A stretch of 64,000 nt of DNA, taken from Oceanicaulis sp. MMSF_3324 (GTDB lineage: Bacteria > Pseudomonadota > Alphaproteobacteria > Caulobacterales > Maricaulaceae). Positions 25,033-33,559 of this stretch are shown here, one piece after another. The stretch is from NCBI RefSeq assembly GCF_030733545.1, contig NZ_JASHIU010000001.1, positions 607,024 through 671,023 of the forward strand, written 5' to 3'. The notes beneath the pieces were generated by a model. The model saw nothing but the letters and a program-made list of their open reading frames with translations, ran no database searches and was not told where the DNA came from. A program made the position numbers and the translations under genes. Within the stretch, counting starts at the first letter, position 1; the number at the start of each line of letters is the position of its first letter.

Positions 25033-26529
25033 ATGGCCAAGACCGTATTGATCGTCGATGACGACCCGACTCAGCGTCGCCTGATGCAGGCGGTTCTGGA
25101 AAAACAAGGACATCTGGCGGAGACCGCCGAAGATGGGGAGGCTGGCCTCGAGCGCGTCAAGCGCGGCGGGGTGGACGTGGTCATGCTCGACATGGTCATG
25201 CCCGGCATGGATGGCATTGAGACGCTGGAAGCGATCAAGGCCCGCAATCCCGATCTGCCGGTGATCGTGCTGACCGCTCATGGCGGTATTGAAACCGTCG
25301 TGAAAGCGATGCGCGCCGGCGCTGTGGACTTCTTCGTGAAGCCCGCCAGCCCCGAACGCATCGCGGTGTCGATCCGCAATGCCCTGAAGGTGAAAGACCT
25401 TTCTGGCGAAGTGACGCGCCTGAAGAAGAAAACTACGGGTGCTCTGGGCTTTTCCGACATGATCGCCGGGGCTCCGGCCATGCGTCAGGTGGTTCGCCTT
25501 GGCGAGCGGGCGGCCAAATCCAACATTCCGATCCTCATCACCGGGGAAAGCGGCGTGGGCAAGGAGCTGGTCGCGCGCGCCATTGCGGCGGGCTCTGACC
25601 GGGCGGGCCGTCCCTTCGTGGCGGTGAACTGCGGCGCGATCCCTGAGAACCTGGTGGAATCCACCCTGTTCGGTCACGAAAAGGGCTCGTTCACGGGCGC
25701 TGTGGCCAAGCATCTGGGTAAATTCCAGGAGGCCGATGGCGGCACCCTGTTCCTTGATGAGATTGGCGAACTGCCGCTCGACATGCAGGTGAAACTGCTG
25801 CGCGCCTTGCAGGAGGGTGAAGTCGATCCGGTCGGGTCCAAGCGCCCGGTGAAGGTGGATGTGCGCATTGTCTCCGCGACCAACCGCGATCTCGCCGAAC
25901 AGGTGAAGACCGGCGCGTTCCGCGAAGACCTGTTCTATCGCCTGAATGTGTTCCCGATCGAGGTGCCGTCCTTGCGCGAACGCACCGAAGACATTCCGGC
26001 GCTGGTGCGCCACTTCATTGCGCGTTTCAACGCCCAGGAGGGCAAGTCGGTCCTCGACGCCACGGCCGAGACCATGCACATGCTCTCCAGCCATGACTGG
26101 AAGGGCAATGTGCGTCAGCTTGAAAACTCGGTCTTCCGGGCGGTGGTGCTGTCAGACAGCGACTATCTGACCGAAGAGGATTTCCCGCAGATTTCCGGGC
26201 TCGCCCCGACCTTGCGGGATGCGCCGATCCAGCCGGTCGCCCCGGCGGCGCCGGCCGCGAATGCCGTGTCGGCCCTGCCGCCCGAGCAGTTCGAGGGCGC
26301 AGCGCCGAACGGCGCCGAGGAAGAGCATTTTCCGGTGGATATCCTGGACGAGGGCGGTCATCTGCGGTCGCTGGAGAATATCGAGCGCGACCTGATTGCG
26401 TTCGCCATCGAGACCTATTCGGGTCGCATGGCCGAGGTGGCCCGGCGTCTGGGCGTGGGTCGCTCCACGCTTTACCGCAAGGTGCGCGAATACGATCTCG
26501 ACGTGGACAATTTCCGCGAAGCGGGCTGA
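25033..26529 (+). CDS. tacA: Sigma-54-dependent response regulator, TacA-like
   Basis: The 498-aa activator has an N-terminal receiver domain with DDD at 9-11 and phospho-acceptor D53 (VMLDMVMPGMDG). A sigma-54 AAA+ domain (about 140-380) follows with Walker A GESGVGKE, the sigma-54 loop as GSFTGA rather than GAFTGA, and Walker B GTLFLDEIG. A Fis HTH lies at the end (MAEVARRLGVGRSTLYRKV). MAKTVLIVDDDPTQRRL matches TacA, the stalk-gene activator of Caulobacter. The last residues are EAG, resembling a ClpXP-type C-terminus. The start at 25033 is preferred to GTG 25024. A terminator follows. Confidence 0.85.
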   Translation: MAKTVLIVDDDPTQRRLMQAVLEKQGHLAETAEDGEAGLERVKRGGVDVVMLDMVMPGMDGIETLEAIKARNPDLPVIVLTAHGGIETVVKAMRAGAVDFFVKPASPERIAVSIRNALKVKDLSGEVTRLKKKTTGALGFSDMIAGAPAMRQVVRLGERAAKSNIPILITGESGVGKELVARAIAAGSDRAGRPFVAVNCGAIPENLVESTLFGHEKGSFTGAVAKHLGKFQEADGGTLFLDEIGELPLDMQVKLLRALQEGEVDPVGSKRPVKVDVRIVSATNRDLAEQVKTGAFREDLFYRLNVFPIEVPSLRERTEDIPALVRHFIARFNAQEGKSVLDATAETMHMLSSHDWKGNVRQLENSVFRAVVLSDSDYLTEEDFPQISGLAPTLRDAPIQPVAPAAPAANAVSALPPEQFEGAAPNGAEEEHFPVDILDEGGHLRSLENIERDLIAFAIETYSGRMAEVARRLGVGRSTLYRKVREYDLDVDNFREAG

Positions 26530-26552
26530 TCCCCGCATACGGTCTTGAACTC

Positions 26553-26590
26553 AAACCCCGGCGAGCCTCCAGCTCGTCGGGGTTTTCTTA
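26553..26590 (+). terminator. Intrinsic terminator of the tacA-like gene
   Basis: AAACCCCGGCGAGC (26553-26566) pairs with GCTCGTCGGGGTTT (26572-26585) with one G-U pair, then TTCTTA. It may also stop the convergent gapR operon. Confidence 0.85.
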
Positions 26591-27055
26591 TGGCGCCCAG
26601 ACGAGCTTGAAGCGCTCGCAGACCACATCAAGATGGTCGGAGTAGTCAAAGCCTTCACGCGCGGCTTCCCGGCCCCAGAATTTGCGATGCTCGGTGATCC
26701 AGTAGTCGTAAGACCGGTCGCCTTCGCCTTCGTCCCACGCAAATTGCGCATCCACCTCACGCACCGGCATGACATCGACCCGGGTGGTCCGTGTGACGCA
26801 AGCTGGCGCACCGCGCCCATCCGTGATCAGCCACAGATCGCCGGGTTTGGGTAGCCCCAGCGGATCGTCTTGGAACCAGAGCGCAAGGCTGGCCGTCGCC
26901 TGCTTGGTCCCGCTCAGCACCAGAGCCAAAAGCTCATCCATCATCTCCGGGCTGTCACCGAACGCGTCCACGCCACGCGGCTGGGCCGTCTCGCCAGTGG
27001 CGTCCTGAAAGCGGGCCCAGAAGGCGCGATGCGGGTCAGACAAGGGTTGGGGCAC
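26588..27055 (-). CDS. ASCH-domain protein
   Basis: The 155-aa protein has an ASCH fold: LVLSGTKQATASLALWF near residues 40-56, PKPGDLWLITDGRGAPACVT near 65-84 and FAWDEGEGDRSYDYWITEHR near 105-124. ASCH proteins bind RNA or modified nucleosides; some are amidohydrolases acting on N4-acetylcytidine. GTG 27055 is chosen because it lies 4 nt after the upstream stop and has AAGG 9 nt before it. A longer reading within the upstream gene is improbable. It is the third gene of the gapR operon. Confidence 0.83.
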   Translation of the reverse strand: MPQPLSDPHRAFWARFQDATGETAQPRGVDAFGDSPEMMDELLALVLSGTKQATASLALWFQDDPLGLPKPGDLWLITDGRGAPACVTRTTRVDVMPVREVDAQFAWDEGEGDRSYDYWITEHRKFWGREAAREGFDYSDHLDVVCERFKLVWAP

Positions 27056-27059
27056 GCGG

Positions 27060-27677
27060 TTAGTCCTTGCCGCCCTCGATGACCCGAAAGCCACGCCGGG
27101 GGGCGGTCTCTTGCGGCGACTCATCCGCCTCGTTCGTCTCATCCGACGAAGGCGCTTCATCAGATTCGTCCGGCGTCTCTATCACTTCCGGCGTGAAGCC
27201 CTTGCGCACCAGCCCCGCCTTGTGCAGCTCGGACACCGGGTCGGGTGCGGTCTCTTCAACCGGGGCGATGACATCCTCGTTGATGTCGCGATCATTGGAG
27301 CGGCGTGCGGGCCCCTTGCGCTTGAAGCCCGAGCTCTTGTTCTTGAAGCTCGATCCGCCGCCGCGCGAGAAGCCCTTGGGCGCTTTGCCCTTGGCCTTCT
27401 TCTCGATTTCCTTGAGCTTGGCGAGCTGGAGCGTGGAGAGCGCTTCGCCGTCCGCGCCGAGGGACGGGTCGGCATAGGCGGAGCCAAATGTGTTCAAGCG
27501 CTCCTCGATGGAGCTCATGAACTCGTCCTCCCAGTCGGTCAGCTCGATCCGGGCCGCCTCGGCGGCGTCAGGATTGTCATCTTCGGCCTTGGCGATGGCG
27601 CGCTCGACGGCGGCCTTGGCCCGACGAATGCGGGCCAGAGCCTTGCGGGTCGACTTGTCATCAACCTCACGCGCCAT
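27060..27677 (-). CDS. Uncharacterised charged protein of the gapR operon
   Basis: The 205-aa protein starts with a helical basic segment (KALARIRRAKAAVERAIAKA, residues 11-30), a middle segment LAKLKEIEKKAKGKAPKGFS and a basic GGGSSFKNKSSGFKRKGPAR. It ends in an acidic, low-complexity tail rich in E, D, S and P (about 140-195). I do not recognise a family. Basic and acidic parts suggest RNA or DNA binding, but that is speculation. It begins 8 bp after gapR and ends 4 bp before the ASCH gene, so all three are probably co-transcribed. Confidence 0.8.
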   Translation of the reverse strand: MAREVDDKSTRKALARIRRAKAAVERAIAKAEDDNPDAAEAARIELTDWEDEFMSSIEERLNTFGSAYADPSLGADGEALSTLQLAKLKEIEKKAKGKAPKGFSRGGGSSFKNKSSGFKRKGPARRSNDRDINEDVIAPVEETAPDPVSELHKAGLVRKGFTPEVIETPDESDEAPSSDETNEADESPQETAPRRGFRVIEGGKD

Positions 27678-27685
27678 AATCGGTC

Positions 27686-27970
27686 CTAGTTCTCGCCGAC
27701 CGCGCCCAGATACAGCTCCAGCAGCGCTTCCATTTCCTGGCGCTCATGGGCGTCCTGTTTGCGCAGGGAGATCACCTTGCGCAGCACCTTGGTGTCATAG
27801 CCCATGGATTTGGCTTCGGCGTAGACTTCCTTGATGTCGGCGGCGACACCAGCCTTGTCTTCTTCCAGGCGCTCGATGCGGGCCACCAGGGCGCGCAGCT
27901 GATCACGGGCGGCGGCGCCGATGGCGTCGGATTCGTCTTTCTCGGGGGTCGAGGCGGCAAAGTCGGCCAT
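27686..27970 (-). CDS. gapR: Nucleoid-associated protein GapR (DUF2312)
   Basis: The 94-aa protein shows the DUF2312 signature: [40 protein letters not shown] and [20 protein letters not shown]. GapR of Caulobacter binds overtwisted AT-rich DNA as a coiled-coil tetramer and supports topoisomerases and replication. Length fits exactly. It is the first gene of a three-gene operon with an acidic/basic protein and an ASCH protein. GGAG lies just upstream of the start. It is divergent from prmA. Confidence 0.95.
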   Translation of the reverse strand: MADFAASTPEKDESDAIGAAARDQLRALVARIERLEEDKAGVAADIKEVYAEAKSMGYDTKVLRKVISLRKQDAHERQEMEALLELYLGAVGEN

Positions 27971-28140
27971 GAGGGTCTCCTGGCGAGGATTTACGATCTT
28001 GCCCTCATCGATAGGCGAGGGGGGCGGGGCGGGGCAAGCCGGTCGTGACGCCCGAACGCGTTCTGATGCAGACGCGTTGCATGCTTTCTTTCCGTCTGAA
28101 GAGTCTTTAGAGCCCTTCCAGGACTGTACAGGAGACGAGC

Positions 28141-29016
28141 ATGACCACCCTCTGGCGTCTTGAAGCGCGCGGCCCGATGGACCTCATTCGCGCGGCGAAC
28201 GACCATCTGGACGCGGCGCTGGAACCGCTTCCGGTCAGTTGGTCCCTGTTCGAGGACGGCTCGCCGGAGGCCGGTCGCGTCGATGTCCTGTTTGATCACC
28301 AGCCGGACGCGGAAGCCTTTTGCCGTGACGTCGGACTCGAGCACGAGGCGGTGGAAGTCCTTTTCGCCCCTCTGCCCGATGAAGACTGGATCGCCCTGTC
28401 GCTGGAAGGCCTGCCCAGTGTCGAGGCCGGGCGATTCCTGGTGTATGGCGAGCACACCTCATCGGATTTGACCGAAGGACAGATCGGTCTGTGGATCGAG
28501 GCCGGTCCGGCTTTCGGCACGGGCCATCACGGCACCACCAAGGGCTGTCTGGAAGCGCTCGACAAGATCGACCAGTCCGGCTTTCGCCCCGAGACTGTGC
28601 TGGATCTGGGCACAGGGACGGGCCTGCTGGCCATCGCGGCGGCGAAGATCTGGTCAGACTGCGAGATCCTCGCCACCGATATTGATGAGGAATCCGTCAT
28701 TGAAACCGTGGAGAATGCGGCCAAGAACGGGGTGAAAACCCGGATCGAGGCGGTGACCGCAGATGGCTTCCATCACCCGGTTTTTGATGACGCCTCTTAC
28801 GATCTGATCTTCGCGAACATTCTGGCTGGTCCGCTGATCACGCTCGCGCCGCAGATCGCGGCGCGGCTTCAGCCGGGCGGTCGGATCATCCTGTCAGGCT
28901 TGCTGGAAGAGCAATCGGACAAGGTGGAGGCGGCCTATGACGCTGAAGGCCTCGCGCGCATTGACAAGGCCGTTCTCGGCGAATGGGTCACGCTGGTTTA
29001 CGCCAGTCGGTCCTGA
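28141..29016 (+). CDS. prmA: Ribosomal protein L11 methyltransferase PrmA
   Basis: The 291-aa enzyme trimethylates ribosomal protein uL11. The N-terminal substrate-recognition domain (residues 1-110) is followed by the methyltransferase domain: [19 protein letters not shown] near 126, motif [20 protein letters not shown] near 155 and the [12 protein letters not shown] catalytic loop near 224 (NPPY-like motif). [14 protein letters not shown] follows. Length is usual. It is monocistronic with a terminator at 29029-29063. Confidence 0.95.
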   Translation: MTTLWRLEARGPMDLIRAANDHLDAALEPLPVSWSLFEDGSPEAGRVDVLFDHQPDAEAFCRDVGLEHEAVEVLFAPLPDEDWIALSLEGLPSVEAGRFLVYGEHTSSDLTEGQIGLWIEAGPAFGTGHHGTTKGCLEALDKIDQSGFRPETVLDLGTGTGLLAIAAAKIWSDCEILATDIDEESVIETVENAAKNGVKTRIEAVTADGFHHPVFDDASYDLIFANILAGPLITLAPQIAARLQPGGRIILSGLLEEQSDKVEAAYDAEGLARIDKAVLGEWVTLVYASRS

Positions 29017-29028
29017 GCCTCGCAAAGA

Positions 29029-29063
29029 AAAAGCGCGCCAGCTGTGAGGCCTGGCGCGCTTTT
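29029..29063 (+). terminator. Bidirectional terminator after prmA
   Basis: AAAAGCGCGCCAG (29029-29041) pairs with CTGGCGCGCTTTT (29051-29063), loop of 9 nt. It also serves the small minus-strand gene at 29087-29245. Confidence 0.88.
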
Positions 29064-29086
29064 AAATAAGCCGGAGAGAGAACGGC

Positions 29087-29245
29087 TTAGAGTTTGCGGA
29101 CGCGATCGGCGAGGCCGATTTTCTCGAACAGCGAGTTGGCGTCGGTGTTGCGCGGACGGGCGCGCACGCCCGCCGTTTCCGCGCGGCGCACAGAGCGCAG
29201 GCCGTCGCAGGCGTTCAGGCGAAGATGAGCGTCGTGATGGAACAT
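29087..29245 (-). CDS. Small basic protein of unknown function
   Basis: The 52-aa reading frame starts MFHHDAHLRLNACDGLRSVR and ends LFEKIGLADRVRKL. GGAG lies 8 nt before ATG 29245, and the stop lies 24 bp from the bidirectional terminator at 29029-29063, so it has the layout of an expressed gene. It is rich in Arg and His, with one Cys and no membrane helix. I do not recognise a family. An upstream extension to 29377 is possible but lacks a ribosome site. Confidence 0.6.
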   Translation of the reverse strand: MFHHDAHLRLNACDGLRSVRRAETAGVRARPRNTDANSLFEKIGLADRVRKL

Positions 29246-29420
29246 GGCGGGGCTCCCAAAGGGCGTGAATTTCGTAAGACCGGATATGAGCTTGTAAGGT
29301 TTGTTTAGCCATATCCAATTGCGCAGGTCCGTCTTGCGTTTCTGCAAGGCGGATCGGCTCGCTGCGAACTGTCGCACAGTTGAGATTGATAAGGTCGGGG
29401 CGCGGGCCTAGCTTGTGCGC

Positions 29421-31256
29421 ATGACCCATCAGATCCAGCAATTTTACGTGAAGGGCGGGCCTCAGTACGGGCGCGAAAACCTTCCCAAGCTCCGCGCCAG
29501 CCTGGCTCAAGCCGGCCTGGACGGGTTCCTGATCCCGCACGAGGACGAGTACAATAACGAGTACTTGCCCGCGAACGCCGAGCGCCTGGCCTGGGCGACC
29601 GGCTTCACCGGCTCCGCCGGCGCGGCCGCCGTGCTGGGCGACACCGCAGCAGTCTTTGTCGACGGGCGTTACACCGAACAGGTCAAATCCCAGGTCGACA
29701 ATGACCTGTTTGACTATGAGGACCTGGTGAAGACCGGCATGGCGGGCTGGATTCGCAAGACCGCCAAGCCGGGCCAGACCATCGGTTATGATCCGCGCCT
29801 GCATTCGCCGGACGCCTTGGTCAAGCTTCAGGACGCCGCCGACAAAACCGGCGCCAAGCTCGTTGCGGTCGACATCAACCCCATCGATACGGCCTGGGAC
29901 GACCGTCCCGCCGCCCCGATGGCGAGTGTGCATCCCCAGCCGCTCGACGTCGCCGGTGAAGCGCATGGCGACAAGCGCAAGCGCATCGGCGCGGATGTGT
30001 CTGAAGACGGCGCGGACGCGGCGGTGATTACCGATCCGGCCTCCATCGCCTGGCTGTTCAATATCCGCGGCGGGGATGTGGCGTGCACGCCGCTGCCACT
30101 GTCTTCGGCCATCATCGAACCGTCCGGTCAGGCGACGCTGTTCATCAATGAAGCCAAGCTGACGGATGCGACCCGCAGCCATCTGGGCAATGAAGTCGCG
30201 ATCCGACCCGAAACCGAATTCGCCGACGGGCTGAAAGCCCTGACAGGCAAGACGGTGCGCGTGGACCCGGCGACGGCTTCCGTCTGGGTGGTCCAGCAGC
30301 TTGAAGGCGCGGACGCCAAGGTGCAGCGCAAGCCCGACCCGGTCGCCTTGCCCAAGGCGTGCAAGAACCCGGTCGAGGTGGAAGGCAGCCGTCAGGCGCA
30401 TATCCGCGACGGCGCGGCCATTGTGCGCTTCCTGCACTGGCTCGACACCGAAGCGCAGTCGGGCGAGATGGACGAGATCCGCGCGGCGATGAAGCTGGAA
30501 GAGTTCCGGCACATGTCGCCCCAGCTCAAGGACATCTCCTTCGAGACGATTTCGGCGGCCGGCCCCAACGGCGCCTTCCCGCATTATCGCGTGAATACGG
30601 ATTCCAATCGGACGCTGGAGCTGGGCTCGCTCTTCCTGGTGGATTCGGGCGGCCAGTATCCCGATGGCACCACGGACATTACGCGCACCGTGCCGATCGG
30701 TCAGCCAAGCGCCCAGATGCGCCGCCATTTCACGCTGGTGCTGAAAGGGCATATCGCCCTTTCGCGCATCCGCTTCCCCGAGGGCACCTCCGGTCATGCG
30801 CTGGATGCGCTGGCGCGGCAGCCGCTCTGGATGGCGGGTCTGGATTATGACCATGGCACCGGCCATGGCGTGGGCAGTTATCTGGGCGTTCACGAAGGCC
30901 CGCAGCGTATTTCCAAGGCGCCGAACGCCATCGCGCTTGAAACCGGCATGATCGTGTCCAACGAGCCGGGCTATTACCAAGTCGGTGATTACGGCATCCG
31001 GATCGAGAACCTGCAGGTGGTCACCGAGGCCGAGCCGGTTCCGGGCGGCAATCGCTCCATGCACGGGTTTGAAACCCTGACCATGGCGCCGATGCACCGC
31101 GCGCTTGTGGACACCACGCTTCTGACCAATGACGAGCTGGTCTGGCTCGACGCCTATCACGCCCAGGTGCGTGAGAAGGTGCTGCCCCTGCTCGATGGCG
31201 AGGCCGCCACCTGGCTGACCAAGGCGTGCGAACCCTTCATCGGCGCCAAACCCTGA
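29421..31256 (+). CDS. Xaa-Pro aminopeptidase (M24B), three-domain type
   Basis: The 611-aa cytosolic metallopeptidase removes N-terminal residues before proline. Two creatinase-like domains (about 1-150, 155-305) precede the pita-bread catalytic domain (310-545). All five metal ligands are visible: D in VDSGGQYPDGTTDITRT (two), H in GTGHGVGSYLGVHEGP, E in IVSNEPGYY and E in IRIENLQVV. Length matches the long eukaryote-like form. ATG 29421 has no clear ribosome site, so translation may be leaderless; a GTG at 29415 is also possible. Its TGA overlaps the next ATG (31254-31258). Confidence 0.92.
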   Translation: MTHQIQQFYVKGGPQYGRENLPKLRASLAQAGLDGFLIPHEDEYNNEYLPANAERLAWATGFTGSAGAAAVLGDTAAVFVDGRYTEQVKSQVDNDLFDYEDLVKTGMAGWIRKTAKPGQTIGYDPRLHSPDALVKLQDAADKTGAKLVAVDINPIDTAWDDRPAAPMASVHPQPLDVAGEAHGDKRKRIGADVSEDGADAAVITDPASIAWLFNIRGGDVACTPLPLSSAIIEPSGQATLFINEAKLTDATRSHLGNEVAIRPETEFADGLKALTGKTVRVDPATASVWVVQQLEGADAKVQRKPDPVALPKACKNPVEVEGSRQAHIRDGAAIVRFLHWLDTEAQSGEMDEIRAAMKLEEFRHMSPQLKDISFETISAAGPNGAFPHYRVNTDSNRTLELGSLFLVDSGGQYPDGTTDITRTVPIGQPSAQMRRHFTLVLKGHIALSRIRFPEGTSGHALDALARQPLWMAGLDYDHGTGHGVGSYLGVHEGPQRISKAPNAIALETGMIVSNEPGYYQVGDYGIRIENLQVVTEAEPVPGGNRSMHGFETLTMAPMHRALVDTTLLTNDELVWLDAYHAQVREKVLPLLDGEAATWLTKACEPFIGAKP

Positions 31257-31816
31257 TGAGAGCTGCGGCTCTGAATGTTTTGAAAGCGAGCCTGCGCCTT
31301 GGCGCCGGGCTCGCTCTTGCATTGGGGTTGACAGCCTGCTTCGCCAGCGAAGAGGAGCTGGTGGGCTATTGGGGCGCGGATCGGCCCATGGCGGCTGGGG
31401 TCTACGCCCATACGCCCACCCATCCTGATGGTGTGGAATGGGACCGGCCGACCTGGACCGGGGCGATCACCCTGTCTCAGCGGCGCTATGTTTCTGACAT
31501 TGCCAACTTCCCGCACCAGAACGCCCGGTTTCACGAACTGTTCGAGGATGTCTTCATCGTTCAGTCCCCGCGCGAGGATGGCGTGGGATACGGGCTGGCC
31601 TTTGTCTATGAAGACGGTCGCGTGCTGAGCTATCACCAGCCGTCCTGCAGTGATGTGGCGGATGCCGTGCTGGAGACGGCGGGCGTGGAGCGCGATGCTG
31701 AGGGCTATTGCCCGATCCATGATCTCGATCAGCTGGAAACGGTGATGCGGGGGCTGTACGAGGCCGCCGAGGGCCAGCTCCGGGTCGATGGCGTCTATCG
31801 CCGGGTTGAAGGCTAG
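31256..31816 (+). CDS. Putative lipoprotein of unknown function
   Basis: The 186-aa protein overlaps the aminopeptidase stop (TGATG), so it is coupled to it. A lipoprotein signal is clear: hydrophobic LGAGLALALGLTAC with the lipobox cysteine at about residue 28. The mature part contains YWGADRPMAAGVYAH and a C-terminal charged region. It should be lipid-anchored at the inner or outer membrane. No domain is recognised. The TAG stop shares CTAG with the convergent hydrolase (31813-31816). Confidence 0.72.
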   Translation: MRAAALNVLKASLRLGAGLALALGLTACFASEEELVGYWGADRPMAAGVYAHTPTHPDGVEWDRPTWTGAITLSQRRYVSDIANFPHQNARFHELFEDVFIVQSPREDGVGYGLAFVYEDGRVLSYHQPSCSDVADAVLETAGVERDAEGYCPIHDLDQLETVMRGLYEAAEGQLRVDGVYRRVEG

Positions 31817-32652
31817 CGCTTGCGCGCCAGGACGTCCTCGACCGCTTTCGTCACTTCATGAGAATAGCCGTGGTGCAGATTGTGCCCGGCCTTGGCGAAC
31901 AGCCTGAGCTCGCCATGGGGCAGGGTTTTCGCGACCGGTTCGGCGTGCCGGCTGGTGCGGACCACCGTATCCTTGGGGCCGGCCAGCAGGATCACCGGCT
32001 GGGTGATCTCGCCATAGCGGGTCTCCTGAGCGGCGAGGTGCGTGTTGACCTGCGCCATGTCCGCAGCGTTGGCTTTCCAAACGGAGGGCGTGAACAGGCG
32101 GTCAAGCCGAGCGGTCTCGACATAGCCGGTCGGCGCCTTTTCAGGATGGAAGGCGCTCGTGACGCCCGTCTTGAGCTGGCCCGGCCCCAGGACAGGCGCA
32201 ATGACATGACTGATCAGGGGGCCGATGACCGGCCAATGGGTCAGCTTGTTATAGGCGGCGGCCTCCCCGACCCAGGCCCGCGCCGCCGGGCTGATCAGCA
32301 CCCCGCCGCGGGCATGGCCCGGGCGATCCATCAACAGGCGAAGGGCGATGGCGGCGCCCCAGGAATGGCCCAGCACCACGACTTGCGGGATGCCGAGCGC
32401 GGTGAGGAAATGGGCGATCAGATCCGCTTCCCGCTCCGGCGACCAGGGGCCTTCAGGACGTTCGCTCCAGCCCAGCCCCGGACGGTCCAGCCAGATGACG
32501 CGATACGCCTCCAGCGCGTTTGAGAGCGCCATATAGGGTTCGTACAGCGATGTGGATGCGCCATGCAGCATCAACAGGGCGGGCGCATTGTCGGGGCCGG
32601 TGATGAGATAGTGAAGTCTGACACCGCCCAGCTCGATGAAATCGCCTGTCAT
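31813..32652 (-). CDS. Alpha/beta hydrolase
   Basis: The 279-aa enzyme has LLMLHGASTSLYEPYMA as oxyanion strand, nucleophile elbow GHSWGAA near residue 97, acid in LLAGPKDTVVRTS and histidine in KAGHNLHHGYS near 261. It looks like a haloalkane-dehalogenase/epoxide-hydrolase-like AB-hydrolase-1 member. No signal peptide. Substrate unknown. It follows a TPR gene by 21 bp on the same strand. Confidence 0.83.
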   Translation of the reverse strand: MTGDFIELGGVRLHYLITGPDNAPALLMLHGASTSLYEPYMALSNALEAYRVIWLDRPGLGWSERPEGPWSPEREADLIAHFLTALGIPQVVVLGHSWGAAIALRLLMDRPGHARGGVLISPAARAWVGEAAAYNKLTHWPVIGPLISHVIAPVLGPGQLKTGVTSAFHPEKAPTGYVETARLDRLFTPSVWKANAADMAQVNTHLAAQETRYGEITQPVILLAGPKDTVVRTSRHAEPVAKTLPHGELRLFAKAGHNLHHGYSHEVTKAVEDVLARKR

Positions 32653-32673
32653 GCGTCAGCCCTCGCGCCCACC

Positions 32674-33246
32674 CTAAAGCGCACGGCCTGCAAGCTCGCG
32701 CTCGAGCCGGGCCAGGGCGGGGCCGGCCGCCGGATGCAGCGGGTAGAGCAGAACCGCCTCACGATAGGCTTCCATGGCGGCTTCGCGAGCCTGCGCCTGC
32801 TCCAGGGCGCGGCCCAGCAGGGCCCAGGCGTCATAGCGACGCTCATCGAGTGTTACGGCCTGGTTCAGCGCCTGAAGCGCGAACTCCCAGTCAGACGCCT
32901 GTACAGCCAGTTCGGCGGAGACGATCCAGCCTTCCGCATAATCGGGTTCAAGCGCCCGCAAATGATCATAGGCGCGCCAGGCCGTGGCTTCGTCGCCGCG
33001 CTCACGCGCCTCTGCGCCGCGCTGAAGCAGCAGGTCTGCGGTGGCGCCGGCTTGCTGACGCCATAAGGAGCGCACTTCGTCGGCCAGACTGGCGGCGTGC
33101 TCTTCATCGGTGGCTGAAGCCAGGGCCTGAAGCTTCTCATCCAGGCGCTCTGAAATGGATTGGTGGACGCGCGCTTGCTCATCCTGCTGCGGCGCAAGAT
33201 CAAGCGGCGTCGCCTGAAGGGCGGCCAATAGGCAGATCACCATCAT
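32674..33246 (-). CDS. Secreted TPR-repeat protein
   Basis: The 190-aa protein begins MMVICLLAALQATPLDLAPQ, a short hydrophobic start that may be a signal peptide, followed by two or three TPR units (for example YAEGWIVSAELAVQASDWEF and YDAWALLGRALEQAQAREAA). An upstream reading to 33417 encodes basic residues with no ribosome site, so I start at 33246. It is likely a periplasmic scaffold. No further role is evident. Confidence 0.68.
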   Translation of the reverse strand: MMVICLLAALQATPLDLAPQQDEQARVHQSISERLDEKLQALASATDEEHAASLADEVRSLWRQQAGATADLLLQRGAEARERGDEATAWRAYDHLRALEPDYAEGWIVSAELAVQASDWEFALQALNQAVTLDERRYDAWALLGRALEQAQAREAAMEAYREAVLLYPLHPAAGPALARLERELAGRAL

Positions 33247-33287
33247 GGGCGGAGAGGATAAGCGTCCTGACCCATGCGGCAAGCGGG

Positions 33288-33482
33288 CTATGCGGTTTTC
33301 CGAAGAAACAATCCGGAGTTCACGACGATGACGCCAATCGGCGCGCCAACCACGGCTCCGGCGATGAGGGCGCGAAGCGCGCCCGGCATGTCGGGAAAAG
33401 CGACCATCGCCAGCCATTGCGTGATGACAGCGAAGGCGATGAGCCCGATCGCGACCAATGTGACTGCCAGTGGGTTTCGCAT
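33288..33482 (-). CDS. Small membrane protein
   Basis: The 64-aa protein starts MRNPLAVTLVAIGLIAFAVI and has two predicted helices (about 5-26 and 35-57) and a basic end (FLRKTA). It lies 41 bp upstream of the TPR gene on the same strand. No family is recognised. The start at 33482 fits the first hydrophobic segment better than the longer reading to 33551. Confidence 0.6.
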   Translation of the reverse strand: MRNPLAVTLVAIGLIAFAVITQWLAMVAFPDMPGALRALIAGAVVGAPIGVIVVNSGLFLRKTA

Positions 33483-33559
33483 ACTCAAACTCGCTTCAGC
33501 GTCTGCTACATGCGTGTGCAACAGGCTAGCGTTTTGAGGTGAAAGTTTCAACCAGAGGC

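Noticed and set aside
28998..31322. 774-codon open frame on the minus strand opposite the aminopeptidase gene
   Set aside because: It is the mirror of the codon bias of the plus-strand gene, has no family match and no ribosome site. The same applies to long antisense frames at 20671-21771, 24889-26094, 45505-47481 and 1897-3522.
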